This document shows, one piece after another, positions 34,779-42,302 of a stretch of 64,000 bases of DNA. Every line of letters begins with the position of its first letter. Within the stretch, counting starts at the first letter, position 1. The position numbers and the translations under genes are program-made. The notes under the pieces were generated by a model. That model did no database searches. It had not been told where the DNA came from and saw only the letters and a list, made by a program, of their open reading frames with translations. This DNA comes from Hymenobacter jeongseonensis (GTDB lineage Bacteria > Bacteroidota > Bacteroidia > Cytophagales > Hymenobacteraceae): the NCBI RefSeq assembly GCF_015694725.1, contig NZ_JADQDQ010000004.1:186001-250000 (forward strand). The letters run 5' to 3'.

Positions 34779-35060
34779 ATGAACACCCGCCCGCAAATTG
34801 ATTATGACGAGGAGGTACTGCTGCTCGAAGAGGAAGTCGAGCTACGCAACCTCGTCGTGTATAACGACGAGGTCAACACCTTCGACCACGTCATCAAAAC
34901 CCTGATTGACGTGTGCGGCCACCAGCCCGAACAGGCCGAGCAATGCACGCTGCTCATTCATTACAAAGGCAAGTGCGCCGTTAAAATCGGGACTTACGAG
35001 GAATTGGAGCCGCTTTGTACCGCCATCCACGACCGCGGCATTTCGGCCGATGTCGTTTAA
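34779..35060 (+). CDS. clpS: ClpS, ATP-dependent Clp protease adaptor
   Basis: 93 residues. LVVYNDEVNTFDHVIKTL is the N-degron-binding core of ClpS, followed by the CTLLIHYKGKCAVKIG strand region. ClpS delivers N-end-rule substrates to ClpAP. Family length is ~100 residues. No clpA follows. The gene is probably read from a promoter whose -7 box ends just before the ATG. It is followed by REP copy B. Confidence 0.93.
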   Translation: MNTRPQIDYDEEVLLLEEEVELRNLVVYNDEVNTFDHVIKTLIDVCGHQPEQAEQCTLLIHYKGKCAVKIGTYEELEPLCTAIHDRGISADVV

Positions 35061-35082
35061 ATAAAACGTTCATAAAAAGAAC

Positions 35083-35175
35083 GTCATGCTGAGCGCAGCC
35101 GAAGCATCTCGCGTGCAATTGTAACTAAATCGTTCACCGATGCTAGCGAGATGCTTCGGCTGCGCTCAGCATGAC
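35083..35175. repeat. Intergenic palindromic (REP-like) repeat, family 1 copy B
   Basis: Perfect 30-bp inverted repeat (35083-35112 and 35146-35175) with a 33-bp loop. Arm: GTCATGCTGAGCGCAGCCG then AAGCATCTCGC. It differs from copy A at one arm position and has the matching change in the other arm. Lies between clpS and recR. Confidence 0.9.
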
Positions 35176-35185
35176 ATTAGCCCGA

Positions 35186-35800
35186 ATGGAGTTTCCTTCT
35201 AAACTAATTGAAAACGCCGTGGGCGAACTGGCCCGGCTGCCCGGCATTGGTCGGAAAACGGCGCTGCGCCTGGCCTTGCACCTGCTCAAAGCCGAAATGG
35301 ACACCACCGCGTCGCTCGCCGAAGCCTTGGCTAAGATGCGTTTCGAAATCACCTATTGCCGCACCTGCCACAGCATTTCCGATGCCGAGGAGTGCGACAT
35401 CTGCGCCAACAAGCTCCGCGACCACAGCCTGGTTTGCGTCGTGTCGGACGTGCGCGACGTCATTGCCATCGAAAACACCGGCCAGTACAAAGGCGTGTAC
35501 CACGTCCTTGGCGGCGTTATTTCGCCCATCGAAGGCGTTGGTCCTTCCGATTTGCACATCGATTCGTTGGTGTCCCGCACGGGCACCGAGGACTCGGAAA
35601 TCCGCGAAGTCATCCTGGCCATCAGCCCCACCATGGAAGGCGATACCACCGCTTTCTACCTCTCGCGCCGGCTGCGCGACTTGCCCAACGTGCACATCAG
35701 CACCATCGCCCGCGGCATTCCGATGGGCGGCGAATTGGAATACGCCGATGAAATTACCCTGGGCCGCAGCATTGTAGACCGCTTGCGGCAGGCCCGGTAG
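35186..35800 (+). CDS. recR: Recombination mediator RecR
   Basis: 204 residues from ATG 35186; an ATG at 35171 lies inside the repeat arm and is rejected. HhH motif LPGIGRKTALRLAL, four-cysteine zinc motif CRTCHSISDAEECDIC and Toprim domain (VCVVSDVRDVIAIENTGQY) show a complete RecR, which works with RecF/RecO to load RecA on gapped DNA. REP copy B sits in its leader, 10 bp upstream. Ends at a terminator. Confidence 0.95.
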   Translation: MEFPSKLIENAVGELARLPGIGRKTALRLALHLLKAEMDTTASLAEALAKMRFEITYCRTCHSISDAEECDICANKLRDHSLVCVVSDVRDVIAIENTGQYKGVYHVLGGVISPIEGVGPSDLHIDSLVSRTGTEDSEIREVILAISPTMEGDTTAFYLSRRLRDLPNVHISTIARGIPMGGELEYADEITLGRSIVDRLRQAR

Positions 35801-35840
35801 TAGCCCGTTAGCTGCTTGCATATATTTTTTCTGATACGAT

Positions 35841-35875
35841 AAAAGCCTCGGTGCCGATAGCGCCGGGGCTTTTTT
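35841..35875 (+). terminator. Terminator after recR
   Basis: AAAAGCC..CGG and CCGGGGCTTTTTT pair, with six T following. Confidence 0.8.
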
Positions 35876-35945
35876 GCGTTCAACCGGATGGTCTTCCTGC
35901 TAGCCAACGGGGGTTGCCGGAAAAGATGGCGGCTTAGCGCTCGCA

Positions 35946-37994
35946 ATGGCGGCGAAGCCCGTAATTTCGCCCGCTGTGGTGAAGCTCTCCGTCGTTATTG
36001 TCAATTACAACGTCTGCTATTTTCTAGAGCAGACGCTGCTTTCCGTTCGGCGGGCGGTAGAGAAACTGGGGCAGCCGGTGGAAGTGTTTGTGGTCGACAA
36101 CAATTCGGTTGATGGCTCCGTGGCCATGGTAAAAGCCCGTTTCCCCGAGGCGGTACTGATTGCCAACCGCGACAACCCCGGCTTCTCCAAAGCCAACAAC
36201 CAGGCCCTGCGGCGCGCCACCGGCCAGTATCAGCTCCTGCTGAACCCCGACACCGTGGTGGAAGAGGACACCTTCCGGGCCTGCTGCGAGTTCATGGACG
36301 CGCACCCCGACTGCGGCGGCCTGGGCGTGAAAATGCTCGACGGCCAGGGCCAGTTTCTGCCCGAAAGCAAGCGGGGGCTGCCCACGCCGGCGGTGGCTTT
36401 CTACAAAATGTTCGGCCTGGCAAAGCTTATGCCCAGGTCGCGCACGTTCGGCCGCTACCACCTTGGCTTTCTGAGCCCCGACGAAACCCACGAAATTGAA
36501 GTGCTCAGCGGCGCTTTTATGCTGCTGCGCAAGGCCGCGCTCGACAAAGTGGGCTTGCTTGACGAAGACTACTTCATGTACGGCGAGGACATTGACCTCT
36601 CGTATCGCCTCACGCAAGGCGGCTGGAAAAACTACTATTTCCCCGGCACCCGCATCATTCACTACAAGGGCGAGAGCACCAAGCGCACGAGCGTGAACTT
36701 CGTGTTCGTGTTCTACCGGGCCATGGTGATTTTTGCCCGGAAGCATTTTGCGCCGGGCCGGGCGGGCCTGTTTTCGTTGCTCATAAATGCCGCCATCTGG
36801 CTGCGGGCCGGCGCGGCGGTGCTAGAGCGGCTGGCCGTGCGGGCCGCGCCGCTGCTGCTCGATGCCGGCTTGATTTGGGTGGGCATGTATTTCCTGAAAT
36901 CGTATTGGGAGAACAACCACAAGTTTGTGCCGGGCGCTTACCCGCCGCAGTACATGATGGTGGCGGTGCCGGCCTATATCCTCGTCTGGCTCACTTCCGC
37001 TTACCTAAGCGGAGCCTACGACCCGCCCGTGAAAACCTCGCGGGTGGTGCGCGGCATCTTCGTGGGCACGCTGCTGATTTCGGCAGCTTCCAATTTTCTG
37101 GACGCCTGGCGCTTTTCCAAAGCCCTGATTATTCTGGGCGGCGCCTGGGCCGTGGCCGCCGTGGTGGGGCGGCAGTTGCTGGCGCACTTCATCAAGTACC
37201 GCGACTTTCGCCTGAGCGAGCACCGCCAGAAAAACATTGCCATCGTGGGTTCCGGCACCGAAAGCCGCCGGGTGCACCGCCTGCTGGAAGCCGCGGGCGT
37301 GAAGGCGCGGGTAATTGGCTACGTAGAAACGGCGACGGACACCGAACTTTCCGCCCCAGCGGAGGTTTCGGCTTCTGCCTCCCTCAGCCAGGCCGTAACG
37401 GATTCACAAATGGAACCACTCGGCGAGCTGCATCAACTAGCCGACATCATCCGCCTGTATGCGCTGGACGAGCTGATTTTTTGCGGCAAAGACCTGCCCG
37501 CCAGCCAAATCATCGCCCTCATGCTCAGCTTGCCCGCGGCCCCACCGGTGGCGTATAAAATCCTGCCCGAAGACAGCCAGTACATCATCGGCAGCAGCAG
37601 CAAGGACACGCCCGGCGACTATTATACCCTCGACATCGCCCTGAACCTCTACCAGCCCCGGCAGGCCCGGGCCAAGCGGCTGTTGGACGTGCTGAGCAGT
37701 GTTGCGCTGCTGCTGCTTTCGCCTTTCATCGGCTGGTTTCAAACCCGAAAAGCCGGCTTTCTGAGCAATTGTTTGGCGGTGCTGGTCGGAAACCGTACCT
37801 GGGTCGGGTTGCGGCACACGGCCGATACCGCCCGGGCCGTGCCCGCCGTGCTGTCGCCAGCCGATGCCGCCCAAACGGCCGCCCCCCTGAACGAAGTGAC
37901 CCGGCGCCGCTTGGAACTCCTTTATGCCAAAGACTACGAGCCCGGCATGGATTTGAACGTACTTTGGCGCTGCTGGCGGCGGCTGGGGGAATAG
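35946..37994 (+). CDS. Glycosyltransferase family 2 fused to a sugar-transferase-like membrane/Rossmann region
   Basis: 682 residues. Residues ~14-260 are a GT2 (GT-A) domain: LSVVIVNYNVCYFLEQTL, VVDNNSVDGSV, NPGFSKANNQAL and LLNPDTVV (DxD-like). Then several membrane helices (~285-400), a Rossmann domain (NIAIVGSGTESRRVHRLL) resembling the CoA_binding_3 domain of polyprenyl-phosphate sugar transferases, and a last helix AKRLLDVLSSVALLLLSPF. The first residues of the usual sugar-transferase catalytic domain seem present (KRxLDxxxS) but the following catalytic core is gone. The enzyme likely transfers sugars during polysaccharide or glycolipid assembly at the inner membrane. Confidence 0.85.
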   Translation: MAAKPVISPAVVKLSVVIVNYNVCYFLEQTLLSVRRAVEKLGQPVEVFVVDNNSVDGSVAMVKARFPEAVLIANRDNPGFSKANNQALRRATGQYQLLLNPDTVVEEDTFRACCEFMDAHPDCGGLGVKMLDGQGQFLPESKRGLPTPAVAFYKMFGLAKLMPRSRTFGRYHLGFLSPDETHEIEVLSGAFMLLRKAALDKVGLLDEDYFMYGEDIDLSYRLTQGGWKNYYFPGTRIIHYKGESTKRTSVNFVFVFYRAMVIFARKHFAPGRAGLFSLLINAAIWLRAGAAVLERLAVRAAPLLLDAGLIWVGMYFLKSYWENNHKFVPGAYPPQYMMVAVPAYILVWLTSAYLSGAYDPPVKTSRVVRGIFVGTLLISAASNFLDAWRFSKALIILGGAWAVAAVVGRQLLAHFIKYRDFRLSEHRQKNIAIVGSGTESRRVHRLLEAAGVKARVIGYVETATDTELSAPAEVSASASLSQAVTDSQMEPLGELHQLADIIRLYALDELIFCGKDLPASQIIALMLSLPAAPPVAYKILPEDSQYIIGSSSKDTPGDYYTLDIALNLYQPRQARAKRLLDVLSSVALLLLSPFIGWFQTRKAGFLSNCLAVLVGNRTWVGLRHTADTARAVPAVLSPADAAQTAAPLNEVTRRRLELLYAKDYEPGMDLNVLWRCWRRLGE

Positions 37995-38027
37995 CGCAAG
38001 CCCACGCGCCTGTTCGCACGACTCCCG

Positions 38028-38035
38028 TAGCTTTG
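38028..38035 (+). promoter_or_regulatory. -7 box (TAGCTTTG) of the aminotransferase gene
   Basis: Exact TAnnTTTG box 25 nt before the ATG at 38061. Confidence 0.4.
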
Positions 38036-38060
38036 CACCCCATTCCCACCTCTGCAACTT

Positions 38061-39281
38061 ATGCCTGATTCCGGCACCATCGCCCCCGTTTCGCCGCTCT
38101 CCAACCGCTTGCTGGCCATGAACGAGTCGGCCACCATTGCCATGGCCAAAAAGAGCCGGGAGCTCATGGCCAAGGGCTTCGACGTCATCAACCTGAGCTT
38201 TGGCGAGCCCGACTTTCAAACCCCGCAGTACATCAAGGACGCTGCCAAGCAGGCGCTCGACGACGGCTACACGTTCTACACGCCCGTACCCGGTATTCCG
38301 GAGCTGCGGCAGGCCATCTGCGACAAGTTCAAGCGCGATAACCAACTGGAGTACTTGCCCAACCAGATTGTGGTGAGCACCGGCGCCAAGCAGGCCCTGG
38401 CCAATGCCGTGATGAGCCTAGTGAATCCCGGCGATGAAGTCATCGTGTTTTCGCCGTATTGGGTGAGCTACGAAGAGATGGTGAAGCTGGCCGAGGGCAC
38501 CACCGTGACGCTGGCCGGCAGCCTCGAAAACGACTACAAAGTGACGGCCGCGCAACTAGAAGCCGCCATTACGGAGCGCACTAAGCTCATCATGTATTCT
38601 TCGCCCTGCAACCCCACGGGCTCGGTTTTCACCCGCGAGGAGCTAGGTGCCATTGCCGCCGTGCTGGCGAGGCACCCGCAGGTGTACGCACTGGCCGATG
38701 AGATTTACGAGTATATCAATTTTGTGGGGGAGCACGTGAGCCTGGCCCAATTTCCGGAAGTGAAGGACCGGGTGATTACCGTGAACGGCTTCTCGAAAGG
38801 CTACGCCATGACGGGCTGGCGCCTGGGCTACCTAGCTGCCCGCCAGGATATTGCCTCGGCCTGTGAGAAAATGCAGAGCCAGATTACGTCGGGCACTTGC
38901 TCCATTACCCAGCGGGCGGGCCTGGCAGCGCTGCGCGGGGGGCGCAGTTCGGCCGATGAAATGGTAGAGGCTTACCGCCGCCGCCGCGACTTGGTGCTGG
39001 AGATTGTGCGCGATATCCCGGGCTTTAAGACGCCTACGCCGAGCGGCGCGTTCTACATTTTTCCGGAAGTATCGGCCTATTTTGGCCGTACGACCCCTGA
39101 TGGCAGCACCATCAATACTTCCATGGACCTGGCCATGTACCTGCTCAACGACGCGCTGGTGTCGGCCGTGTCCGGCGAGGCTTTTGGCGCGCCGGACTGC
39201 ATGCGCTTCAGCACCGCCGCGGCCGATGACAAGCTGGTAGAAGCTTTCCGGCGCGTGAAAGTCAGTCTGGCCAAGCTGTAG
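38061..39281 (+). CDS. Pyridoxal-phosphate aminotransferase class I (aspartate/prephenate type)
   Basis: 406 residues. The Schiff-base lysine is K246 in GFSKGYAMTGWRLGY, with the conserved NPTG motif (SSPCNPTGS) and a final arginine segment (DCMRFSTAA) binding the substrate carboxylate. Closest to AspC/prephenate aminotransferase subgroup I-gamma. Expected to form aspartate or arogenate by transamination. An aspartokinase earlier in the window belongs to the same amino-acid network but is 33 kb away. Confidence 0.9.
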   Translation: MPDSGTIAPVSPLSNRLLAMNESATIAMAKKSRELMAKGFDVINLSFGEPDFQTPQYIKDAAKQALDDGYTFYTPVPGIPELRQAICDKFKRDNQLEYLPNQIVVSTGAKQALANAVMSLVNPGDEVIVFSPYWVSYEEMVKLAEGTTVTLAGSLENDYKVTAAQLEAAITERTKLIMYSSPCNPTGSVFTREELGAIAAVLARHPQVYALADEIYEYINFVGEHVSLAQFPEVKDRVITVNGFSKGYAMTGWRLGYLAARQDIASACEKMQSQITSGTCSITQRAGLAALRGGRSSADEMVEAYRRRRDLVLEIVRDIPGFKTPTPSGAFYIFPEVSAYFGRTTPDGSTINTSMDLAMYLLNDALVSAVSGEAFGAPDCMRFSTAAADDKLVEAFRRVKVSLAKL

Positions 39282-39348
39282 CGTAAACGCTGCGAGCCCG
39301 CGCCTGAACCACTCTCGCCACGCGCGGATTCGAATAGTCCACGCTACA
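39277..39348. repeat. Intergenic inverted repeat, family 2 copy A
   Basis: Ends TGTAGCG and CGCTACA pair. The left arm TGTAGCGTAAACGCTGCGAG continues CCCGCGC and matches the element at 59880 at 23 of 27 positions. It overlaps the last codons of the aminotransferase and lies before the kinase gene. Confidence 0.6.
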
Positions 39349-39361
39349 AGCTGCACCGTTT

Positions 39362-39369
39362 TACCTTTG
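39362..39369 (+). promoter_or_regulatory. -7 box (TACCTTTG) of the heptose kinase gene
   Basis: Exact TAnnTTTG box 20 nt before the ATG at 39390. Confidence 0.45.
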
Positions 39370-39389
39370 CGGCCTCTTTACGCTGCCCA

Positions 39390-40388
39390 ATGCCTGTCGA
39401 TTCCCTGCAAACGCTGTTCGAAAACTTTAATAACCTGCGCGTCCTCATCATTGGGGATGTAATGGTGGATGCCTACGTGTGGGGCCGCTCGACGCGGCTC
39501 TCGCCCGAAGCCCCGGTGCCCATCGTGCACGTGGCCCGCACCGAGCAGCGCCTCGGCGGGGCCGCCAACGTGGCCCTGAACGTGCAGGCCCTCGGCGCTA
39601 CGCCGCTGCTCTGCGCCGTGATTGGCACCGACGCCGGGGGCGACCAGTTGCTGCAGTTGCTGCAGGAGCGGCAGTTGTCGTCGGCGGGTATTATCCGCAG
39701 CGCACACCGGCCCACCACGGTCAAGCAGCGCATTCTGGCCCACGGCCAGCAGCTGCTGCGCATCGATTCGGAGATTGAAACGGATATAAACGCCGAAGAG
39801 CGCACCCAATTGCTAGCCGCTTACGACGACCTGCTCACCCGGGCCGATGTGGTGATTTTCGAGGATTACGACAAAGGCGTGCTGAACGAGGCCATTATTG
39901 CCGAGTGCATTGCGCGGGCCCGGCAGCGCGGCATTCCGACCGTGGTCGACCCCAAAAAGAAGAACTTTCTAGCCTACCGCTATTGCACGCTCTTCAAGCC
40001 CAACCTAAAAGAGTTGCGCGAGGGACTGAAATTAGAATTCGGCGACCCAAACTCCGACCGACCTGGTTTTGAAGCGGCCGTGACGCGACTACACGAGGTA
40101 CTGGAACCCGAAACGGTACTTGTCACCCTCTCGGAATATGGCGTATTTGCCCAGCAAAACGGCACGAAAACATACTTGCCTGCCCACCTGCGCACCATTT
40201 CCGACGTGTCGGGCGCCGGCGATACCGTCATTAGCATTGCTGCGCTGTGCGTGGCGTTGGGCCAGTCGGCCGCTTTCACCGCAGCGCTGGCCAACCTGGG
40301 CGGCGGGCTGGTGTGCGAGCAAGTGGGCGTGGTACCAGTGGAGAAGCTGCTGCTGCTGCAGGAAGCGCAAGAAGCGGGGCTGAAGTAG
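39390..40388 (+). CDS. PfkB-family D-glycero-beta-D-manno-heptose-7-phosphate kinase
   Basis: 332 residues. PfkB signatures: LIIGDVMVDAYVWG at the N-terminus, RLGGAANVALNV, and the ATP/anion-hole motif DVSGAGDTV (~278). The order and length fit the RfaE domain I (HldE kinase) in the ADP-heptose pathway for LPS inner core, rather than a ribokinase. The cytidylyl/adenylyltransferase domain II is absent, so this is a stand-alone kinase; the partner enzyme is not seen in the window. Confidence 0.88.
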   Translation: MPVDSLQTLFENFNNLRVLIIGDVMVDAYVWGRSTRLSPEAPVPIVHVARTEQRLGGAANVALNVQALGATPLLCAVIGTDAGGDQLLQLLQERQLSSAGIIRSAHRPTTVKQRILAHGQQLLRIDSEIETDINAEERTQLLAAYDDLLTRADVVIFEDYDKGVLNEAIIAECIARARQRGIPTVVDPKKKNFLAYRYCTLFKPNLKELREGLKLEFGDPNSDRPGFEAAVTRLHEVLEPETVLVTLSEYGVFAQQNGTKTYLPAHLRTISDVSGAGDTVISIAALCVALGQSAAFTAALANLGGGLVCEQVGVVPVEKLLLLQEAQEAGLK

Positions 40389-40451
40389 CCGCAAGCATGT
40401 CTTCTCAATCATTATGGATTGGGAAAATCTAGCGCAACATTGGGTTAGCAC

Positions 40452-40691
40452 CTAGTGCCAAACGAGCCAACTTATTGTGCCGATAGCAAGCAGCAAAAGG
40501 AAAACAACCAGAAAGAATTTTGCTTCAGCGGACCAAGGCTTTCGGCGTTCAGAAGAATTGGACGAGGCGCCCAGCAAGTCAAGTCCTTCTGGAGCAAATA
40601 GGCCAATCACCAAGAGCGGCACTATAAGGAGCAGCGCGCCCAGCCACTGCCATATTTGCGAGGAAGAAGTGGAGCGCTTGCCTGAGCCCAT
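40452..40691 (-). CDS. Small hypothetical membrane protein (two helices)
   Basis: 79 residues from ATG 40691; the longer frame begins with TTG. Two hydrophobic helices (WLGALLLIVPLLVIGLFAP and FFLVVFLLLLAIGTISWLV) joined by a polar loop (SSNSSERRKPWSAEA). No family recognised. Adjoins the PhnA-like gene (12 bp), likely co-transcribed. Confidence 0.55.
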   Translation of the reverse strand: MGSGKRSTSSSQIWQWLGALLLIVPLLVIGLFAPEGLDLLGASSNSSERRKPWSAEAKFFLVVFLLLLAIGTISWLVWH

Positions 40692-40703
40692 TTTGAGTAA
40701 CAA

Positions 40704-40913
40704 TTAGGCCTTCTTCAAAAACTCGGTTTTGAGCACCATGGTGCTGCCGCCGGCTCGTCCTTCAATTTCGGCAGGGCTGTTGGTGAGGCGAATGTTTTTG
40801 ACCACCGTGCCGCGCTTGAGCGTCAGCGACGAGCCCTTCACCTTGAGGTCTTTGATGAGGGTAACCGAGTCGCCTTCGGCGAGCAGCGTGCCGTTGCTGT
40901 CTTTAACATCCAT
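40704..40913 (-). CDS. PhnA/YjdM C-terminal domain protein (zinc ribbon missing)
   Basis: 69 residues matching the PhnA C-terminal domain: [20 protein letters not shown] and [14 protein letters not shown], ending TEFLKKA. Full PhnA proteins (~110 residues) begin with a zinc ribbon, which is absent here. PhnA's phosphonoacetate hydrolase role is not supported; the small domain is often called alkylphosphonate-utilization operon protein without proven activity. Confidence 0.85.
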   Translation of the reverse strand: MDVKDSNGTLLAEGDSVTLIKDLKVKGSSLTLKRGTVVKNIRLTNSPAEIEGRAGGSTMVLKTEFLKKA

Positions 40914-40961
40914 GAGCAGGGGAGGGGAATTTGATAATTCGGGAAACAGTACGTTTCCAGC

Positions 40962-41153
40962 TTAGCGGCGCGTGAGTATCAAATACGCCAGAAAAAATAC
41001 CGGCGACAAGCTGCCAATTGAAATCAAAACCACCATGAAAGTTTCCACGCCCGTGCGTTCCGGTTTCTTCAGAAACCAGCGCCACATGAAAAGCAACAGG
41101 CCCAGTAGTAAGGCCAAGGTGAGGTAAAAGACGGGGCCGAATTGGGAAATCAT
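40962..41153 (-). CDS. Small hypothetical membrane protein
   Basis: 63 residues from ATG 41153; the longer frame starts at a TTG. Two membrane segments (FYLTLALLLGLLLFMWRWF and TFMVVLISIGSLSPVFFLAYL). No family recognised. Immediately downstream of hemE (18 bp), probably in its transcript. Confidence 0.5.
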   Translation of the reverse strand: MISQFGPVFYLTLALLLGLLLFMWRWFLKKPERTGVETFMVVLISIGSLSPVFFLAYLILTRR

Positions 41154-41171
41154 ACTCAACGATTATTGGAG

Positions 41172-42197
41172 TTACCCGCGCCACGCCTTCACCGTGTTCA
41201 CAAATACGCGCACATTGTCGGGGTCAGTATCCGGGTACACGCCGTGGCCGAGGTTGGCGATGTGACGGCCCGTGCCGAAACGCCGGAGCATGGCCTCGGT
41301 AGCAGTTTTCACCTGCTCGCGGGTGCCGTAGAGAGCGCAGGGGTCGAGGTTGCCTTGCAGGGTTTTGTCGCCGGCTTGCAGGCGTACCTGGGCGGGGTCC
41401 TGGTTCCAGTCAAGTCCTATCGTGCGGCAGGAAGTGGCGGCGAAGTCCTCCACGGCCCACCAAGCACCTTTGGCAAACACCGTGACGGGCACCAGCGGCG
41501 CCAGTGCTTCGGTGATTTCTTTGATATAGCGGGTCGAAAACTCGCGGTAATGGTCGGGCGGCAAGATGCCGGCCCAAGAGTCAAACACCTGCACCACCTG
41601 CGCGCCCGCGGCCACCTGCGCCTTGAGGTAGGCAATGGTGGTGGCCGTGATTTTGGCCAGCAGCTGGTGGGCCAGCGCGGGCTCGCGGTAGAGCATGCCG
41701 CGGGCTTTCGAGAAGGTTTTGGAGCCGTGGCCTTCCACCATATAGGCCAGAATAGTCCAGGGCGCGCCGGCAAAGCCGATAAGCGGCACGCGGCCATTCA
41801 GGGCGCGCTTGGTAATGCGCAGCGCTTCGAGCACGTAGCCCAGTCCCTCTTCCGGGTCGGCAATGCGAAGCTTCTCCACGTCGGCGGCCGATTTGATGAC
41901 GTTGGGGAACAACGGGCCGCGGGCTTCCACCATTTCGTAGGGCAGGCCCATGGCGTCGGGCACCACCAGAATGTCGGAGAAGATAATGGCCGCGTCCACA
42001 TCCAGCGCATCAACGGGCTGAATGGTCACTTCAGCCGCCAGGGCGGGCGTTTCCACCAGCTCTTTGAAACCGGAGAGGCGAGCGCGCAGGGCGCGGTATT
42101 CGGGAAGGATGCGGCCGGCCTGGCGCATCAGCCACACGGGTGTGCGTTCGGTGGCTTCGCCGCGAGCGGCACGGAGGAAAAGGTCGTTTTTCAGCAT
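41172..42197 (-). CDS. hemE: Uroporphyrinogen decarboxylase
   Basis: 341 residues from ATG 42197; the longer frame starts with a [20 protein letters not shown] is the HemE signature and catalytic-site region; [19 protein letters not shown] follows. The enzyme turns uroporphyrinogen III into coproporphyrinogen III in heme synthesis. Promoter box TACCTTTG ends 9 nt before the ATG. Two small membrane-protein genes and the PhnA-like gene follow on the same strand. Confidence 0.96.
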   Translation of the reverse strand: MLKNDLFLRAARGEATERTPVWLMRQAGRILPEYRALRARLSGFKELVETPALAAEVTIQPVDALDVDAAIIFSDILVVPDAMGLPYEMVEARGPLFPNVIKSAADVEKLRIADPEEGLGYVLEALRITKRALNGRVPLIGFAGAPWTILAYMVEGHGSKTFSKARGMLYREPALAHQLLAKITATTIAYLKAQVAAGAQVVQVFDSWAGILPPDHYREFSTRYIKEITEALAPLVPVTVFAKGAWWAVEDFAATSCRTIGLDWNQDPAQVRLQAGDKTLQGNLDPCALYGTREQVKTATEAMLRRFGTGRHIANLGHGVYPDTDPDNVRVFVNTVKAWRG

Positions 42198-42206
42198 AAG
42201 CGAGGG

Positions 42207-42214
42207 CAAAGGTA
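42207..42214 (-). promoter_or_regulatory. -7 box (TACCTTTG) of hemE
   Basis: Exact TAnnTTTG box on the minus strand, 9 nt before the ATG at 42197; no -33 TTG at standard spacing. Confidence 0.5.
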
Positions 42215-42302
42215 CGCCGGCCGGCCCTGTGCTTTTCGTGCGATTGGAAAAGTAGGCGCCGGCAAAATTTCTCTGCCGGCGCCTACTCCGCCCAGGCCAA
42301 TG

